Origin: Apilactobacillus kunkeei
GTDB lineage: Bacteria > Bacillota > Bacilli > Lactobacillales > Lactobacillaceae
Direction of reading: 5' to 3'
Assembly (NCBI RefSeq): GCF_001308195.1
Contig: NZ_JXDF01000017.1
Location: 248,001-312,000 of the forward strand
DNA length: 64,000 nucleotides
Shown here: positions 28,043-37,161 of the stretch, piece by piece
Layout: the number at the start of each line of letters is the position of its first letter
How positions within the stretch are numbered: the stretch's first letter is position 1
Notes under the pieces: generated by a model
Told to the model about the DNA's origin: nothing
Database searches by the model: none
The model's input: only the letters and a program-made list of their open reading frames with translations
Position numbers and translations under genes: made by a program

Positions 28043-28318
28043 TTACATTCTTATGTTTTTGGTCTTAGCCTTAGTGGCTGCTTGAAAGGTCCTATAAATG
28101 CTGTAATCGGAGATGCTTTGGAAATCACGGTCGATTTGCTTTTGTTCCATCTTAGCTGGATTAATCTCTCTAAAACGGTTGTATAGCTTGACTACCTTTT
28201 CAGCATTAACACCATTGGCGTCTTCGTATGCACTTTCCACAGCATTATATAAGGCCATCATGTCCATTAATTCTTCTTTGGACCAATCAGGAAAAATTGG
28301 ATAAGAATAGTTATTCAT
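28043..28318 (-). CDS. UPF0223 family protein
   Basis: A conserved small Firmicutes protein of unknown function. The family's core is visible: YPIFPDWSKEELMDMMALYN near residues 5-24, AYEDANGV near 30, and SISDYSIYRTFQAA near 67-80. ATG 28318 is six bases behind AGGA, whereas the ATG at 28324 touches it, so the shorter 91-residue form is chosen. It lies between the LDH-like gene and the inositol-phosphatase gene in one operon, which is its usual partner downstream. Confidence 0.85.
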   Translation of the reverse strand: MNNYSYPIFPDWSKEELMDMMALYNAVESAYEDANGVNAEKVVKLYNRFREINPAKMEQKQIDRDFQSISDYSIYRTFQAATKAKTKNIRM

Positions 28319-28326
28319 AATCATTC

Positions 28327-29244
28327 CTACTTACTTTCTAAAATTTCATCAATTATTTCATTAGTATATTGTTTGGCATCATCGAAAGCTTGTTTTTCTT
28401 TGTCAGATAATACTAATTCTACAGTTGGAACCAATCCGGTTTGGTTCAACATGATTGGTTCACTTGTCACTGCTATTTTACCATCTATTTGACTAACGTG
28501 TCCGACACTTGCTAAACATGAGTTACCCATGTAAAAGGCATCCAAGATTACTCCAATTGCCTTTGCTTGGATTACTTCGTCACAAGGTGTGTCGGATTTA
28601 TTAATGATTTCTTCTGCTTTAGCGAAGATTTCAGTGCTAAACATATTGTTAGGGTTGGCTAGGTAGGCCAAGATTGGGGATTGACCAATGTATGCCCGAC
28701 TCCATGAGATTAAGTTCTTGGATTCACTACCTAATACACTGACGTTAATATCGGATAAACTGATATCAAAGTAACGACGTAGTGCGTGTTTTAATAGTAA
28801 TGTCTTTGCAAGCATCCCTGTTGACACAACCTTGTTATTTTCTTTACCGGAAAACTTGGTTGCAAAGTATGCGAAGACTTCATCATGAAAACCATTAACA
28901 ATAATCTTTCCGCTAAACCCTTCCTTAATAACTTGATTTAGTGACTTTCTAAAGTGATCTAAGTAAGGTGATAAGAATGAAGTAACTTCGCTTTTTTCTT
29001 CAACTGTTTCCTTTGGAAAATCATATAGGTACATGTACCCGTCAAAGTCATGATAATCCATTTTGTCATCCGCTAATTTGACTTCAAAATGTTCACATAG
29101 CAAATTGGATTGAAGTTGATTGATAAAATCATTCATCTTTAAATTTGCGATAGTTAGGTTAACTGGATAATCCACTAAAATCATGAATTCGATTAGTGAT
29201 TCAATTCTTCGCTGCTCTCCATCAACTACCAAATTAGTTTTCAT
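28327..29244 (-). CDS. LDH-like protein lacking catalytic residues
   Basis: The protein matches the lactate/malate dehydrogenase fold in its middle and C-terminal parts but is probably not an active dehydrogenase. Residues 141-159 (STGMLAKTLLLKHALRRYF) correspond to the LDH segment that normally holds the substrate Asp and Arg171; both are replaced. VLGSESKNLISWS (170-182) corresponds to LGEHGDSEFPVWS, so the catalytic His195 is Ser or Glu. The N-terminal GxGxxG for NAD is absent. The frame is intact over 305 residues, so it is not a simple pseudogene. It leads an operon with UPF0223 and the inositol-phosphatase gene; AGGCTC is a weak ribosome site. Confidence 0.7.
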   Translation of the reverse strand: MKTNLVVDGEQRRIESLIEFMILVDYPVNLTIANLKMNDFINQLQSNLLCEHFEVKLADDKMDYHDFDGYMYLYDFPKETVEEKSEVTSFLSPYLDHFRKSLNQVIKEGFSGKIIVNGFHDEVFAYFATKFSGKENNKVVSTGMLAKTLLLKHALRRYFDISLSDINVSVLGSESKNLISWSRAYIGQSPILAYLANPNNMFSTEIFAKAEEIINKSDTPCDEVIQAKAIGVILDAFYMGNSCLASVGHVSQIDGKIAVTSEPIMLNQTGLVPTVELVLSDKEKQAFDDAKQYTNEIIDEILESK

Positions 29245-29345
29245 AATGAGCCTCCGTTTAATTTAGTATCTGTAATTATACCATTTTCTAAAAATAAGCA
29301 ACTCTTATGTATCATATTAGTATCATATAATTTCCGTTATTATGT

Positions 29346-29351
29346 TATAAT
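29346..29351 (+). promoter_or_regulatory. Extended -10 of the def promoter
   Basis: TGT precedes a perfect TATAAT, an extended -10. The -35 region at 17 bases (TCATAT) is weak. The start point would give a leader of about 25 bases with GGGAGG. Confidence 0.6.
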
Positions 29352-29382
29352 ACAATAATAAACTTTTTGGGAGGTCATTTAA

Positions 29383-29946
29383 GTGATACTAATGAAAGAC
29401 ATCGTTCGCGATGGAAATAAAGTATTAAGACAACAAGCTAAACAAGTTAAATTCCCACTTAGCGCGGAAGATAAAAAATTAGCTGAAGACATGATGGAAT
29501 ATCTTGAAGTAAGTCAAGATCCTGAACTTTGTGCCAAATATAAATTAAGAGCTGGAGTTGGTCTAGCTGCACCTCAAGTTGGTGTATCAGAAATGATGGC
29601 TGCTGTACTAGTGCCAAACGACTTTGAAGGTGAAGGCGAACCAATCTTTAAGGATGTCATTATCAACCCTGTCATCCTATCAAGTTCAGTTCAAAGATGT
29701 GCTATCACTGAAGGTGAAGGCTGTCTATCAGTTGACGAAGACGTCCCCGGCTTCATTCACCGTGCTGCTAGAATTACCCTTAAGTATCAAGACGTTGAAG
29801 GTACTGAACACACAGTTAGACTTAAAAACTATCCTGCGATTGTTTGCCAACACGAAATTGATCACTTACACGGAACTCTATTCTACGATCACGTTGATAA
29901 AGAAAACCCATTCTCAAAAGTGGACAATGACTTGTTCATCGAATAA
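29383..29946 (+). CDS. def: Peptide deformylase
   Basis: Deformylase removes the formyl group from the initiating Met of nascent proteins. The three metal and active-site motifs are complete: [10 protein letters not shown] at 58-67, EGCLS at 112-116 and HEIDH at 157-161. The 187-residue length fits the Gram-positive type 2 enzyme, including its insertion between motifs. The start is taken as GTG 29383, seven bases behind GGGAGGT, rather than ATG 29392, which would be 16 bases away; MILMKDI is also the common family start. Monocistronic. Confidence 0.96.
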   Translation: MILMKDIVRDGNKVLRQQAKQVKFPLSAEDKKLAEDMMEYLEVSQDPELCAKYKLRAGVGLAAPQVGVSEMMAAVLVPNDFEGEGEPIFKDVIINPVILSSSVQRCAITEGEGCLSVDEDVPGFIHRAARITLKYQDVEGTEHTVRLKNYPAIVCQHEIDHLHGTLFYDHVDKENPFSKVDNDLFIE

Positions 29947-29950
29947 TCAA

Positions 29951-29979
29951 AAAAGACCTAACATTTTGTTAGGTCTTTT
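29951..29979. terminator. Bidirectional terminator between def and the convergent gene
   Basis: AAAAGACCTAACA (29951-29963) and TGTTAGGTCTTTT (29967-29979) form a perfect 13-bp stem with TTT loop; U runs appear in both directions. It ends def and the minus-strand gene. Confidence 0.92.
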
Positions 29980-30430
29980 AATTTACCTTATTTAATTGGC
30001 GCATATCTAACACGTACTCATACGTCGCTGCATTTAATAGGTATGCTAAATCGATGTGGACTTGATTGTCCCTCACAAACGAATCGGTTAACACCACTTC
30101 ATGGTTAAACCTTTTCGATTGATTTGCTTCGTTAATTGATTCTTTAATTTGATTGATTAGTTCATCGTTTAATTCGTCAGTTTGGCACTTAGAAATCACA
30201 TATTCGAACGCGTAGATGTTTCTTCCCCAAATATTGGACAAATCATGAACTTCTATAATTTCATTTTTTCCCTTTTCTAAGAGGTTATTAACTAATCCAT
30301 TTAATATTTTTAATGTTTGATTGTGACCCTTGTCAATTGGTCGCGTAATGAAGAAATAATGGATCAAATTGTACGCTATAACAGCGACAATAAAGCCAAT
30401 TACAATTTCTACAAAAAGTGGCAAAATCAT
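29978..30430 (-). CDS. Single-pass membrane protein, unknown function
   Basis: Not recognised. The 150-residue product has one N-terminal membrane segment (about 4-27) and a soluble, charged alpha/beta-looking remainder without catalytic motifs. The orientation is probably C-terminus inside because RPIDKGHNQ follows the helix. GGAGGCGATG precedes the start. It is convergent with def, sharing its terminator, and divergent from rpoY. Similar short proteins next to def occur in lactobacilli as far as I recall, but no family name is certain. Confidence 0.7.
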   Translation of the reverse strand: MILPLFVEIVIGFIVAVIAYNLIHYFFITRPIDKGHNQTLKILNGLVNNLLEKGKNEIIEVHDLSNIWGRNIYAFEYVISKCQTDELNDELINQIKESINEANQSKRFNHEVVLTDSFVRDNQVHIDLAYLLNAATYEYVLDMRQLNKVN

Positions 30431-30585
30431 CGCCTCCTTGTAAATATTATCTGATTTTATTCTATCATTTTATCAAATTATTGGTTACTATACTTATCAT
30501 TATTAATATGATAAAATTAAAAACAATTAGATGTGTATTACACAATCGATCGGTAAAAAAAACATAGAAGGAGATTTTAATTTTT

Positions 30586-30801
30586 ATGATATTTAAAGTT
30601 TTATACCAAGAAGATACTAAGGCTAATCCTAAGAGAGAATTCACAAAATCACTTTATCTAGACTGTGATACAGAAGTTGAAGCAAGAGAACTTGTTGACA
30701 AGAACACTGATCACAACATTGAATTTATTGAACCTCTTGAAGGTAATCACTTGGCTTACGAACAAAAGAGCCCAGATTTTAAAATTACGGAGTTTAAATA
30801 A
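30586..30801 (+). CDS. rpoY: RNA polymerase epsilon subunit RpoY
   Basis: RpoY is a small auxiliary subunit of Firmicutes RNA polymerase that binds near the secondary channel. The 71-residue sequence carries the family start [18 protein letters not shown] and the [10 protein letters not shown] and [15 protein letters not shown] blocks. AAGGAG sits 11 bases upstream of the ATG. It precedes RNase J1 by two bases, the conserved rpoY-rnjA pair, and the J1 ribosome site lies within its last codons. Confidence 0.93.
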   Translation: MIFKVLYQEDTKANPKREFTKSLYLDCDTEVEARELVDKNTDHNIEFIEPLEGNHLAYEQKSPDFKITEFK

Positions 30802-30803
30802 TT

Positions 30804-32486
30804 ATGAACAAACTAAACGTCAAAAATAACGAAACAGCTATTTATGGCGTTGGTGGACTTGGTGAAATTGGAAAAAACACTTACGGTGTTCAATTTCAAG
30901 ATGAAATCATCTTAATCGATGCAGGGATTAAATTCCCAGAGGATGATTTATTAGGGGTCGACTACGTTATCCCTGATTATCAATACCTAGTAAAAAACAA
31001 GGACAAAATCAAAGCATTAGTTATCACCCACGGACATGAAGATCATATCGGTGGTGTTCCATACCTAATCCGCGATTTAAATGTTCCCATTTACGCTGGT
31101 CCATTGGCGTCAGCATTAATCAAGAACAAGTTAGAAGAACATGGATTATTGAGAAGTACTGAAATTCATGAAATTAATCCACAAACCGTCTTAAAGTTTA
31201 ACAAGACAAAAGTTTCATTCTTCCGTACAACCCACTCAATTCCTGACACTTTGGGAATCGCGGTTCATACCCCTTCTGGAGTGATTGTCGAAACCGGGGA
31301 TTACAAGTTTGATTTGACCCCTGTTACGAGACAGCCGCCTGATTTACAAGAAATGGCAAGATTGGGACGCGAAGGTGTCCTATGTCTAATGTCGGATAGC
31401 ACAAACGCTGAACGACCTGTTTGGACTAAGTCAGAAAGTTGGATTGGTTCTGCAGTTGAACACATCTTTGATGAAGAAACTGGAAGAATCATCTTTGCGA
31501 CTTTCGCATCAAATATTTCAAGAATTAAGACAGCTTGTGACGCTGCTATAAGACATGGTAGAAAGATTGCTGTTTTCGGAAGAAGTATGGAAGCTGCAAT
31601 TGTTAATGGACAAGAATTAGGATACTTAAACGTTCCTGATGGTACATTCGTTGACGCTTCAGAATTACAATCTCTTCCCGCCGAAAAGACCCTTATCTTA
31701 TGTACAGGTTCTCAAGGTGAAACTATGGCTGCCCTTTCCAGAATTGCTAATGGTACTCATAGACAAATCGCAATCCAACCAAATGATACTGTAGTATTCT
31801 CAAGTAACCCAATTCCTGGTAACAAGGTTAGTGTTAACCGTGTTATCAACGAATTGGAAGAAGCTGGTGCTAAAGTTATTCATGGTAAGATTAACAAGAT
31901 CCATACATCTGGTCACGGTGGACAAGAAGAACAAAAGCTTATGCTTAGTTTAATGAAACCAAAATACTTCATGCCTATTCACGGTGAATTCAGAATGTTA
32001 AAAATTCATACTGAACTAGCGGAACAATGTGGTGTTCCAATGGAAAACAGTTTCATTATGAAGAATGGTGATGTCTTAGCACTAACTAAGGATTCAGCTA
32101 GAATTGCTGGTCACTTCGCTGCCGGAGATGTTTACATTGATGGTAACGGAATTGGTGATATCGGAAACGTTGTTTTACGTGACCGTCAACTATTATCTGA
32201 AGAAGGACTAGTTGTGGTAGTCGCTACAATTAACCTAAAAGATCAAGAAATTCAATCTGGTCCTGACTTACTATCCAGAGGTTTCGTATATATGAGAGAG
32301 TCTGGTCAATTACTAGACGAAGGAAGACGATTAGTATTTAGAACTATTCGTCGTGCTATGCGTAACAAGAATGCCAACGAATCAAGCATCAGAAACGCTA
32401 TCATCGATGATTTACAAGAATTCTTATATAATAAGACCGAAAGACATCCTTTGATTTTACCAATGTTAATTATGAATAAAAAATAA
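30804..32486 (+). CDS. rnjA: Ribonuclease J1
   Basis: RNase J1 is the main 5' to 3' exoribonuclease and an endonuclease of Gram-positive bacteria. The metal site is intact: HGHEDH at residues 76-81, the GDYKFD block near 158, SDSTNAERP of the beta-CASP domain near 195, and [10 protein letters not shown] near 370. The 560-residue length and C-terminal domain are standard. Its ribosome site ACGGAG lies in the end of rpoY, so translation is coupled. A terminator follows. It is the active counterpart of the degenerate J2 at 14298-15989. Confidence 0.97.
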   Translation: MNKLNVKNNETAIYGVGGLGEIGKNTYGVQFQDEIILIDAGIKFPEDDLLGVDYVIPDYQYLVKNKDKIKALVITHGHEDHIGGVPYLIRDLNVPIYAGPLASALIKNKLEEHGLLRSTEIHEINPQTVLKFNKTKVSFFRTTHSIPDTLGIAVHTPSGVIVETGDYKFDLTPVTRQPPDLQEMARLGREGVLCLMSDSTNAERPVWTKSESWIGSAVEHIFDEETGRIIFATFASNISRIKTACDAAIRHGRKIAVFGRSMEAAIVNGQELGYLNVPDGTFVDASELQSLPAEKTLILCTGSQGETMAALSRIANGTHRQIAIQPNDTVVFSSNPIPGNKVSVNRVINELEEAGAKVIHGKINKIHTSGHGGQEEQKLMLSLMKPKYFMPIHGEFRMLKIHTELAEQCGVPMENSFIMKNGDVLALTKDSARIAGHFAAGDVYIDGNGIGDIGNVVLRDRQLLSEEGLVVVVATINLKDQEIQSGPDLLSRGFVYMRESGQLLDEGRRLVFRTIRRAMRNKNANESSIRNAIIDDLQEFLYNKTERHPLILPMLIMNKK

Positions 32487-32505
32487 TTTCAAATTGATGC
32501 TTATT

Positions 32506-32535
32506 AAAAACGAATTCTTAATTGAATTCGTTTTT
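32506..32535 (+). terminator. Terminator after rnjA
   Basis: AAAAACGAATTC (32506-32517) pairs with GAATTCGTTTTT (32524-32535) around TTAATT, ending in T residues. Confidence 0.88.
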
Positions 32536-32562
32536 ATTTTTACATAGAAAGGAGTATTTAAG

Positions 32563-33471
32563 TTGAACACTGATTATTTAGTCATCTTCAATCCAGTGGC
32601 TAATAAAAGAAGAGCTAAACATCAATGGCCCGAAATTAAAAAGCAATTGGACGCAAACGATATTAAGTACCGTCTAAAAATTACTAGACGCCCTCTTCAC
32701 TGCGTATCCATTATTTCGCATTATTTAGTTACATCATTTAGAAGTGACTCATTACCTAAGGCCATTATTGTGATTGGTGGAGATGGAACAGTTCATGAAA
32801 CCATCGAAGGCATTCATGCTGCTCAATCAAAGAATGAATCAATTCCAAACGTACCCGTATTGATTATTCCAACCGGAGCTAACAATAACTTCTACACCCA
32901 CATGAAGCAACAACATAACATGAATAATAACTTCATTGAACAAATCAAAAATCATCATGTTGAAAATCATGAAATTGGTTTGTTCGATGAACACATTAAA
33001 AAACAACGTGGTATCTTCTTAAACAATTTGGGAATTGGTTTAGATGCCAACGTCTTCAATCTAAAAAACAATTTCATTTCACATAAGATCAACTTAAAGA
33101 CCAGAATCGAATACTACCTTTCAATCTTCCCTACTATCTACAACTTAAGCACATTCCCTGTAGATATTAAGGCTAACGGTGAAAAACATAAGATTAAAAA
33201 GGCATTCATGGTGACTGCTTTAAATCATGACAATGATAATGACATTGAATTACTAGTCTTAACTAGAAAAAACATTTTCCAACTATGCTACGTAATCATG
33301 CGTGTGTTATTCAAACGTGAATTAAAAGTTAAGTCTGCTTTTAGAATTAGAAGCGATAACATTCATGTTGAAATTCCATCTTTGGAATACGCTCATGCCG
33401 ATGGTGAAACATTGGGAAGCCGCTTTTACGATATCGAATACCGTAAAACAAAATATCCATTTATATACTAA
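32563..33471 (+). CDS. Diacylglycerol/lipid kinase family protein
   Basis: A DagK-catalytic-domain protein likely to phosphorylate diacylglycerol or a related lipid in membrane-lipid recycling. The N-terminal FNPVANKRRAK (9-19) and nucleotide motif GGDGT (72-76) are diagnostic, followed by the beta-sandwich second domain ending near EYAHADGETLG. The 302-residue length fits the DgkB/YegS group. The start is TTG at 32563, eight bases behind AAGGAG. It stands between its own terminator and that of rnjA. Confidence 0.9.
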   Translation: MNTDYLVIFNPVANKRRAKHQWPEIKKQLDANDIKYRLKITRRPLHCVSIISHYLVTSFRSDSLPKAIIVIGGDGTVHETIEGIHAAQSKNESIPNVPVLIIPTGANNNFYTHMKQQHNMNNNFIEQIKNHHVENHEIGLFDEHIKKQRGIFLNNLGIGLDANVFNLKNNFISHKINLKTRIEYYLSIFPTIYNLSTFPVDIKANGEKHKIKKAFMVTALNHDNDNDIELLVLTRKNIFQLCYVIMRVLFKRELKVKSAFRIRSDNIHVEIPSLEYAHADGETLGSRFYDIEYRKTKYPFIY

Positions 33472-33501
33472 AAAAAGAGTGATATTAATCACTCTTTTTT
33501 T
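33471..33501. terminator. Bidirectional terminator between lipid kinase and permease genes
   Basis: GAGTGAT (33477-33483) pairs with ATCACTC (33488-33494), flanked by A and T runs on both sides, so it works in both directions for two convergent genes. Confidence 0.9.
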
Positions 33502-34927
33502 ATATGGTAATTCCGCCAGTAACTAGTTCGTAAATAGCGATGATGGCTAAAATAACCAATGCAATCGCTAATAATCTTTCTAGTTTGGTAAAAATACGAT
33601 CTTTTTTATTATCAACCTTTTGTAGGTAGCAATAAGCTGGTAGCCCTGCTGCAAACAAGATGGTGGTCAATAGAATGTAGTTTAATCCAGCCGCATAAAT
33701 CAACCAAATGGAATATGCGCTAGCAATAATTCCAAGAATTAAATTACGTCTACGGTCGCTAGCACCCTTATCAAGGTAAGAATACTTAACTTGGTATAAT
33801 GCTGAAAACGCATAAGGAATTAATACCGCTGAACTTGAAATTGATAGGAACAAGTTGTAAGCACTTGATGCTAGGAAGAATGAAACCATGAATAATTCAA
33901 CCAATACGTTAGTAAAGATTAGTGAATTAACTGGGGTTCCGTTCTTGTTTTCCTTAGCAAAGAATTTTGGAAATGATCCAACCTTTGCAGCTTCGTATGG
34001 AACTTCCGCAGCAAACATTGTCCATGATAACCATGCACCCAATACGGCAATGATTAATCCAATGTTTACGATGATGGCACCCCACTTACCCATGACGTGT
34101 TGTAATAAATCTGCCATGGCTGGTTGACCCAATTGTGATAATTGAGCTTGGTGCATAACACCAAATGAAAGTAATGTTACCAACATGTAAATCATGGTTA
34201 CGGCAACAATTCCAAGAACTGTTGCTCTACCAATGTCTTTTCGTTTCTTAGCGTATCCTGAGAAGATTACCGCCCCTTCGATACCTGAGAATACGAAGAC
34301 AGTAACTAGCATTGTACTCTTAACTTGTCCCAACATATCTGAGAAGTTAAATGGTTTACCATGCATTAACCAGAAGTCGCTAGTAAATACATTTAGTTTG
34401 AATGCAGTAATCATAATAACGATAAACAAGAAGATTGGAATCAACTTGATAATAGTAATAATTGTGTTAATAAATGATGCTGAATGAATTCCCCTTAACA
34501 CAAGGAAGTGGCCACCCCATAGAATAATGGTAGCAGCAATAAATGATACTAAATTATGGCCGTTATCAAAGATTGGGAAGAAGTAAGTTAGTGAACTCAT
34601 CAATAGAGTTGCGTAACTAATGTTTCCTAACCAAACTGATAACCAGTATCCCCATGCAGAGTTAAAACCGATATAGTGACCAAATCCAGCATCTGCGAAA
34701 CTGTAAATTCCAGCTTGTAAATCTGGTCGTTTGTTAGTTAAATTTTGAAATGTGAATGCTAAACAAAGCATCCCAATGGCTGTGATAATCCAACCAACTA
34801 TCACTGACCCAACACCAGCTTGTGATGCCATGTCGTGCATAAGGTTGAAGATTCCTCCACCAATGATTGAACCAATAACTAAACCAATTAGTTCCGTTAA
34901 ATTCAGCTTTTTAGCGGAATCCTTCAT
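33500..34927 (-). CDS. APC-family amino acid antiporter (arginine/ornithine type)
   Basis: A 475-residue protein with about twelve to thirteen membrane helices. The N-terminal LIGLVIGSIIGGGIF (14-28) is the APC substrate-binding signature, and GIEGAVIFSGYAKKRKDIG near 222-240 resembles the basic amino acid/polyamine antiporter group (arginine-ornithine or lysine type). No arginine deiminase genes are near, so the substrate remains open; a general amino acid antiporter is the alternative. AAAGGAGAGATAGA precedes the ATG. Single gene with own terminator. Confidence 0.82.
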   Translation of the reverse strand: MKDSAKKLNLTELIGLVIGSIIGGGIFNLMHDMASQAGVGSVIVGWIITAIGMLCLAFTFQNLTNKRPDLQAGIYSFADAGFGHYIGFNSAWGYWLSVWLGNISYATLLMSSLTYFFPIFDNGHNLVSFIAATIILWGGHFLVLRGIHSASFINTIITIIKLIPIFLFIVIMITAFKLNVFTSDFWLMHGKPFNFSDMLGQVKSTMLVTVFVFSGIEGAVIFSGYAKKRKDIGRATVLGIVAVTMIYMLVTLLSFGVMHQAQLSQLGQPAMADLLQHVMGKWGAIIVNIGLIIAVLGAWLSWTMFAAEVPYEAAKVGSFPKFFAKENKNGTPVNSLIFTNVLVELFMVSFFLASSAYNLFLSISSSAVLIPYAFSALYQVKYSYLDKGASDRRRNLILGIIASAYSIWLIYAAGLNYILLTTILFAAGLPAYCYLQKVDNKKDRIFTKLERLLAIALVILAIIAIYELVTGGITI

Positions 34928-34998
34928 TCTATCTCTCCTTTTTTAAACGATTGAAAACAATTTACTATTATAACGCATTTAAACCATGTTTGTCATAT

Positions 34999-35038
34999 AA
35001 AAAAGGAGCAGTCTTTTACGACTGCTCCTCTTTTTTTA
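34999..35038 (-). terminator. Terminator after the aldo-keto reductase gene
   Basis: AGGAGCAGTC (35004-35013) pairs with GACTGCTCCT (35020-35029) around TTTTAC; a U-rich tail follows on the minus strand. Confidence 0.92.
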
Positions 35039-35040
35039 AT

Positions 35041-36027
35041 TTATTTTTTCAAAATTTCGTTGATACGTGTTAATTCATCTTCGGTGAAGTCTAGGTTATC
35101 TAAAGCCTTTAGGTTTGAATCTAAATGCTTAGGATCAGATGCACCAGTAACAACACTTGTTACCACTGGGTCGTGTAATAACCAAGCTAAACTCATTTGA
35201 GCTAGTGTTTGGTCTCTGTTCTTAGCCAATTCATTTAATTGGTTTAAACGGTTTACAACTTCATCCTTATTTTCCATCATGAAACTGTTAGTAAAGTGAA
35301 GTTTCAAGTCATCAGGTAATCCATTTAGATACTTATCAGTTAGGATTCCTTCAGCCAATGGACCGTAAGCAACTAAACCGTCGTTATTTTCTTTTAACGC
35401 ATCGATAGTGCCGTCTGTTTCAGCAGAACGGTTTAACATGTTGTATGATGCTTGGTTAACAACGAATGGTGTGTGTAATTCCTTGAAGTACTTAATGATT
35501 TCGCGGGTTTGTTCACCATTGTAGTTAGAGATACCAACATATAACGCTTTACCAGATCTAACAGTACTGTCCAATGCTTCGGCAGTTTCTTCTAGACTAG
35601 TGTTTGGGTCAAAACGGTGACTGTAGTAAATATCTACGTAGTCTAGACCCATTCTTTCTAGTGATCTGTCCAATGCGGCAATCAAAGTCTTTCTAGCTGA
35701 GAATGAACCGTATGGTCCAGGCCACATGTGGTAACCAGCCTTAGTAGTAATCACTAGTTCATCACGATATGGCTTCAAGTCATTCTTGTAGACTTGACCA
35801 AACATTCTTTCAGCTGCTCCTGAACCAGGTCCGTAGTTATTTGCTAAATCATAACTAAAGATTCCTTTATCAAAAGCATTTAGCATTACTTCGCGACTGT
35901 CCTTAAAGTTGGCGTCGTCACCGAAGCTATGCCACATTCCAAATGATAATGCGGGTAATTGTAAACCGGAGTTTCCGGCTCTTCTGATTTTCATATTATC
36001 GTATCGTTCATCTGAAGCTTTATACAT
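35041..36027 (-). CDS. Aldo/keto reductase (YghZ-like)
   Basis: An NADPH-dependent oxidoreductase of the TIM-barrel AKR superfamily. Catalytic residues are visible: Asp and Tyr in FSYDLANNYG (about 57-66), Lys in VITTKAGYHMWPG near 93 and His in IYYSHRFDPN near 134. The long N-terminus YDNMKIRRAGNSGLQLPAL and WPGPYG loop place it near the YghZ/Kv-beta-like group. ATG 36027 follows GAGGTGTTTAAA; an upstream ATG at 36048 is not supported. The length is 328. Substrate unknown. Confidence 0.88.
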   Translation of the reverse strand: MYKASDERYDNMKIRRAGNSGLQLPALSFGMWHSFGDDANFKDSREVMLNAFDKGIFSYDLANNYGPGSGAAERMFGQVYKNDLKPYRDELVITTKAGYHMWPGPYGSFSARKTLIAALDRSLERMGLDYVDIYYSHRFDPNTSLEETAEALDSTVRSGKALYVGISNYNGEQTREIIKYFKELHTPFVVNQASYNMLNRSAETDGTIDALKENNDGLVAYGPLAEGILTDKYLNGLPDDLKLHFTNSFMMENKDEVVNRLNQLNELAKNRDQTLAQMSLAWLLHDPVVTSVVTGASDPKHLDSNLKALDNLDFTEDELTRINEILKK

Positions 36028-36105
36028 TTTAAACACCTCAATTTTCATAATACTACATCTATATTTTAAATATTATTGTCCTTCAAAGCAAGAAAACAAG
36101 TAAAC

Positions 36106-36135
36106 AAAAAAGCCCACCCAATCACGGGTGAACTT
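36106..36135 (-). terminator. Terminator after prs
   Basis: CACCC and GGGTG form the core stem around AATCAC (plus strand), with AAG/CTT extension and six U residues on the minus strand. It starts two bases beyond the prs stop. Confidence 0.8.
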
Positions 36136-36136
36136 T

Positions 36137-37093
36137 CTATCTAAATAATTTACCAACAGATTTGTTGTTATGAATACGTAAAATTGCCTTACCCATTAAA
36201 TCTGCTACAGACACGATGTCTAATTTATCAATTTTCTTTTCGTCACTGATGTAAACTGAATCGGATACAATCACCTTTTTGATTGGTGATTCTTCGATAC
36301 GTTTAATTGCATCCCCAGCAAAGATACCGTGTGTAGTAACAAGATATACTGCTGAAGCACCGTTCTTGGCTAAAACGTTTGCTGCTTTTACCGCACGTGA
36401 AGCAGTATCAATCATGTCATCAGCCACAATGGCCACCTTGTCCTTAACATCACCAATGATGAATGTTGGAATGTGCGCATCATTTTCAGGATCTCTGTTA
36501 TCAATAATTGCAATTGGTGCATCGATTAATCCTGCAAAACCTCTGGCTCTTCCCACTCCACCATGATCCGGTGAAACGACAACGGCGTTATCTAAATCGT
36601 AGTTTTCCAACATGTGCTTAGCCATTAACTTATCAGCCTTTAGATTATCAACTGGTTTGTTGAAGAAACCTTGGATTTGAGCGGCATGTAAATCAAGAGT
36701 TAACACACGGTCAATTCCAGCTCTTTCTAATACACGTGCGATTAACTTGGCAATGATTGCCTTTCTTTCACGCTTCTTAGCAGAGTGTCTAGCATAACCA
36801 TAATATGGAATAATCACATTAATAGATTTTGCACTAGTTCTTCTAACAGCATCAATCATGATGAATAATTCCATGATATTCGCGTTAATTGGTTCACTTA
36901 GTGATTGAATGATGTATACGGCATCCCCACGGATACTTTCATCAATTTTGATTTGAATTTCGCCATCACTAAAACGATTAATTGTTGCTTCACCAAGCTT
37001 AAGTCCACAAGTTTGGGCAATCTTTTCTGCTAACGGTCTGTTAGAACTTAAGGAAAAGATTTTCATATTTTTATTATCCATTGACTCCACCAT
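36137..37093 (-). CDS. prs: Ribose-phosphate pyrophosphokinase
   Basis: Makes PRPP from ribose 5-phosphate and ATP, supplying purine, pyrimidine and salvage pathways, including Apt in this window. Family blocks: RFSDGEIQIKIDESIRG near 41-57, PYYGYARHSAKKRERKAI near 96-113, the flexible DLHAAQIQGFF near 134 and the PRPP loop VADDMIDTASRA near 224-235. The length of 318 is normal. AGGAG lies seven bases before ATG 37093; ATG 37081 is a weaker choice. In many Firmicutes prs follows glmU; here it stands alone after recD2. Confidence 0.95.
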   Translation of the reverse strand: MVESMDNKNMKIFSLSSNRPLAEKIAQTCGLKLGEATINRFSDGEIQIKIDESIRGDAVYIIQSLSEPINANIMELFIMIDAVRRTSAKSINVIIPYYGYARHSAKKRERKAIIAKLIARVLERAGIDRVLTLDLHAAQIQGFFNKPVDNLKADKLMAKHMLENYDLDNAVVVSPDHGGVGRARGFAGLIDAPIAIIDNRDPENDAHIPTFIIGDVKDKVAIVADDMIDTASRAVKAANVLAKNGASAVYLVTTHGIFAGDAIKRIEESPIKKVIVSDSVYISDEKKIDKLDIVSVADLMGKAILRIHNNKSVGKLFR

Positions 37094-37161
37094 GAAAGTG
37101 CTCCTCTCGAGTTCTTTTAATGCTTAAATTTTACCACAAAAACTGTAAATTGATATAACAA

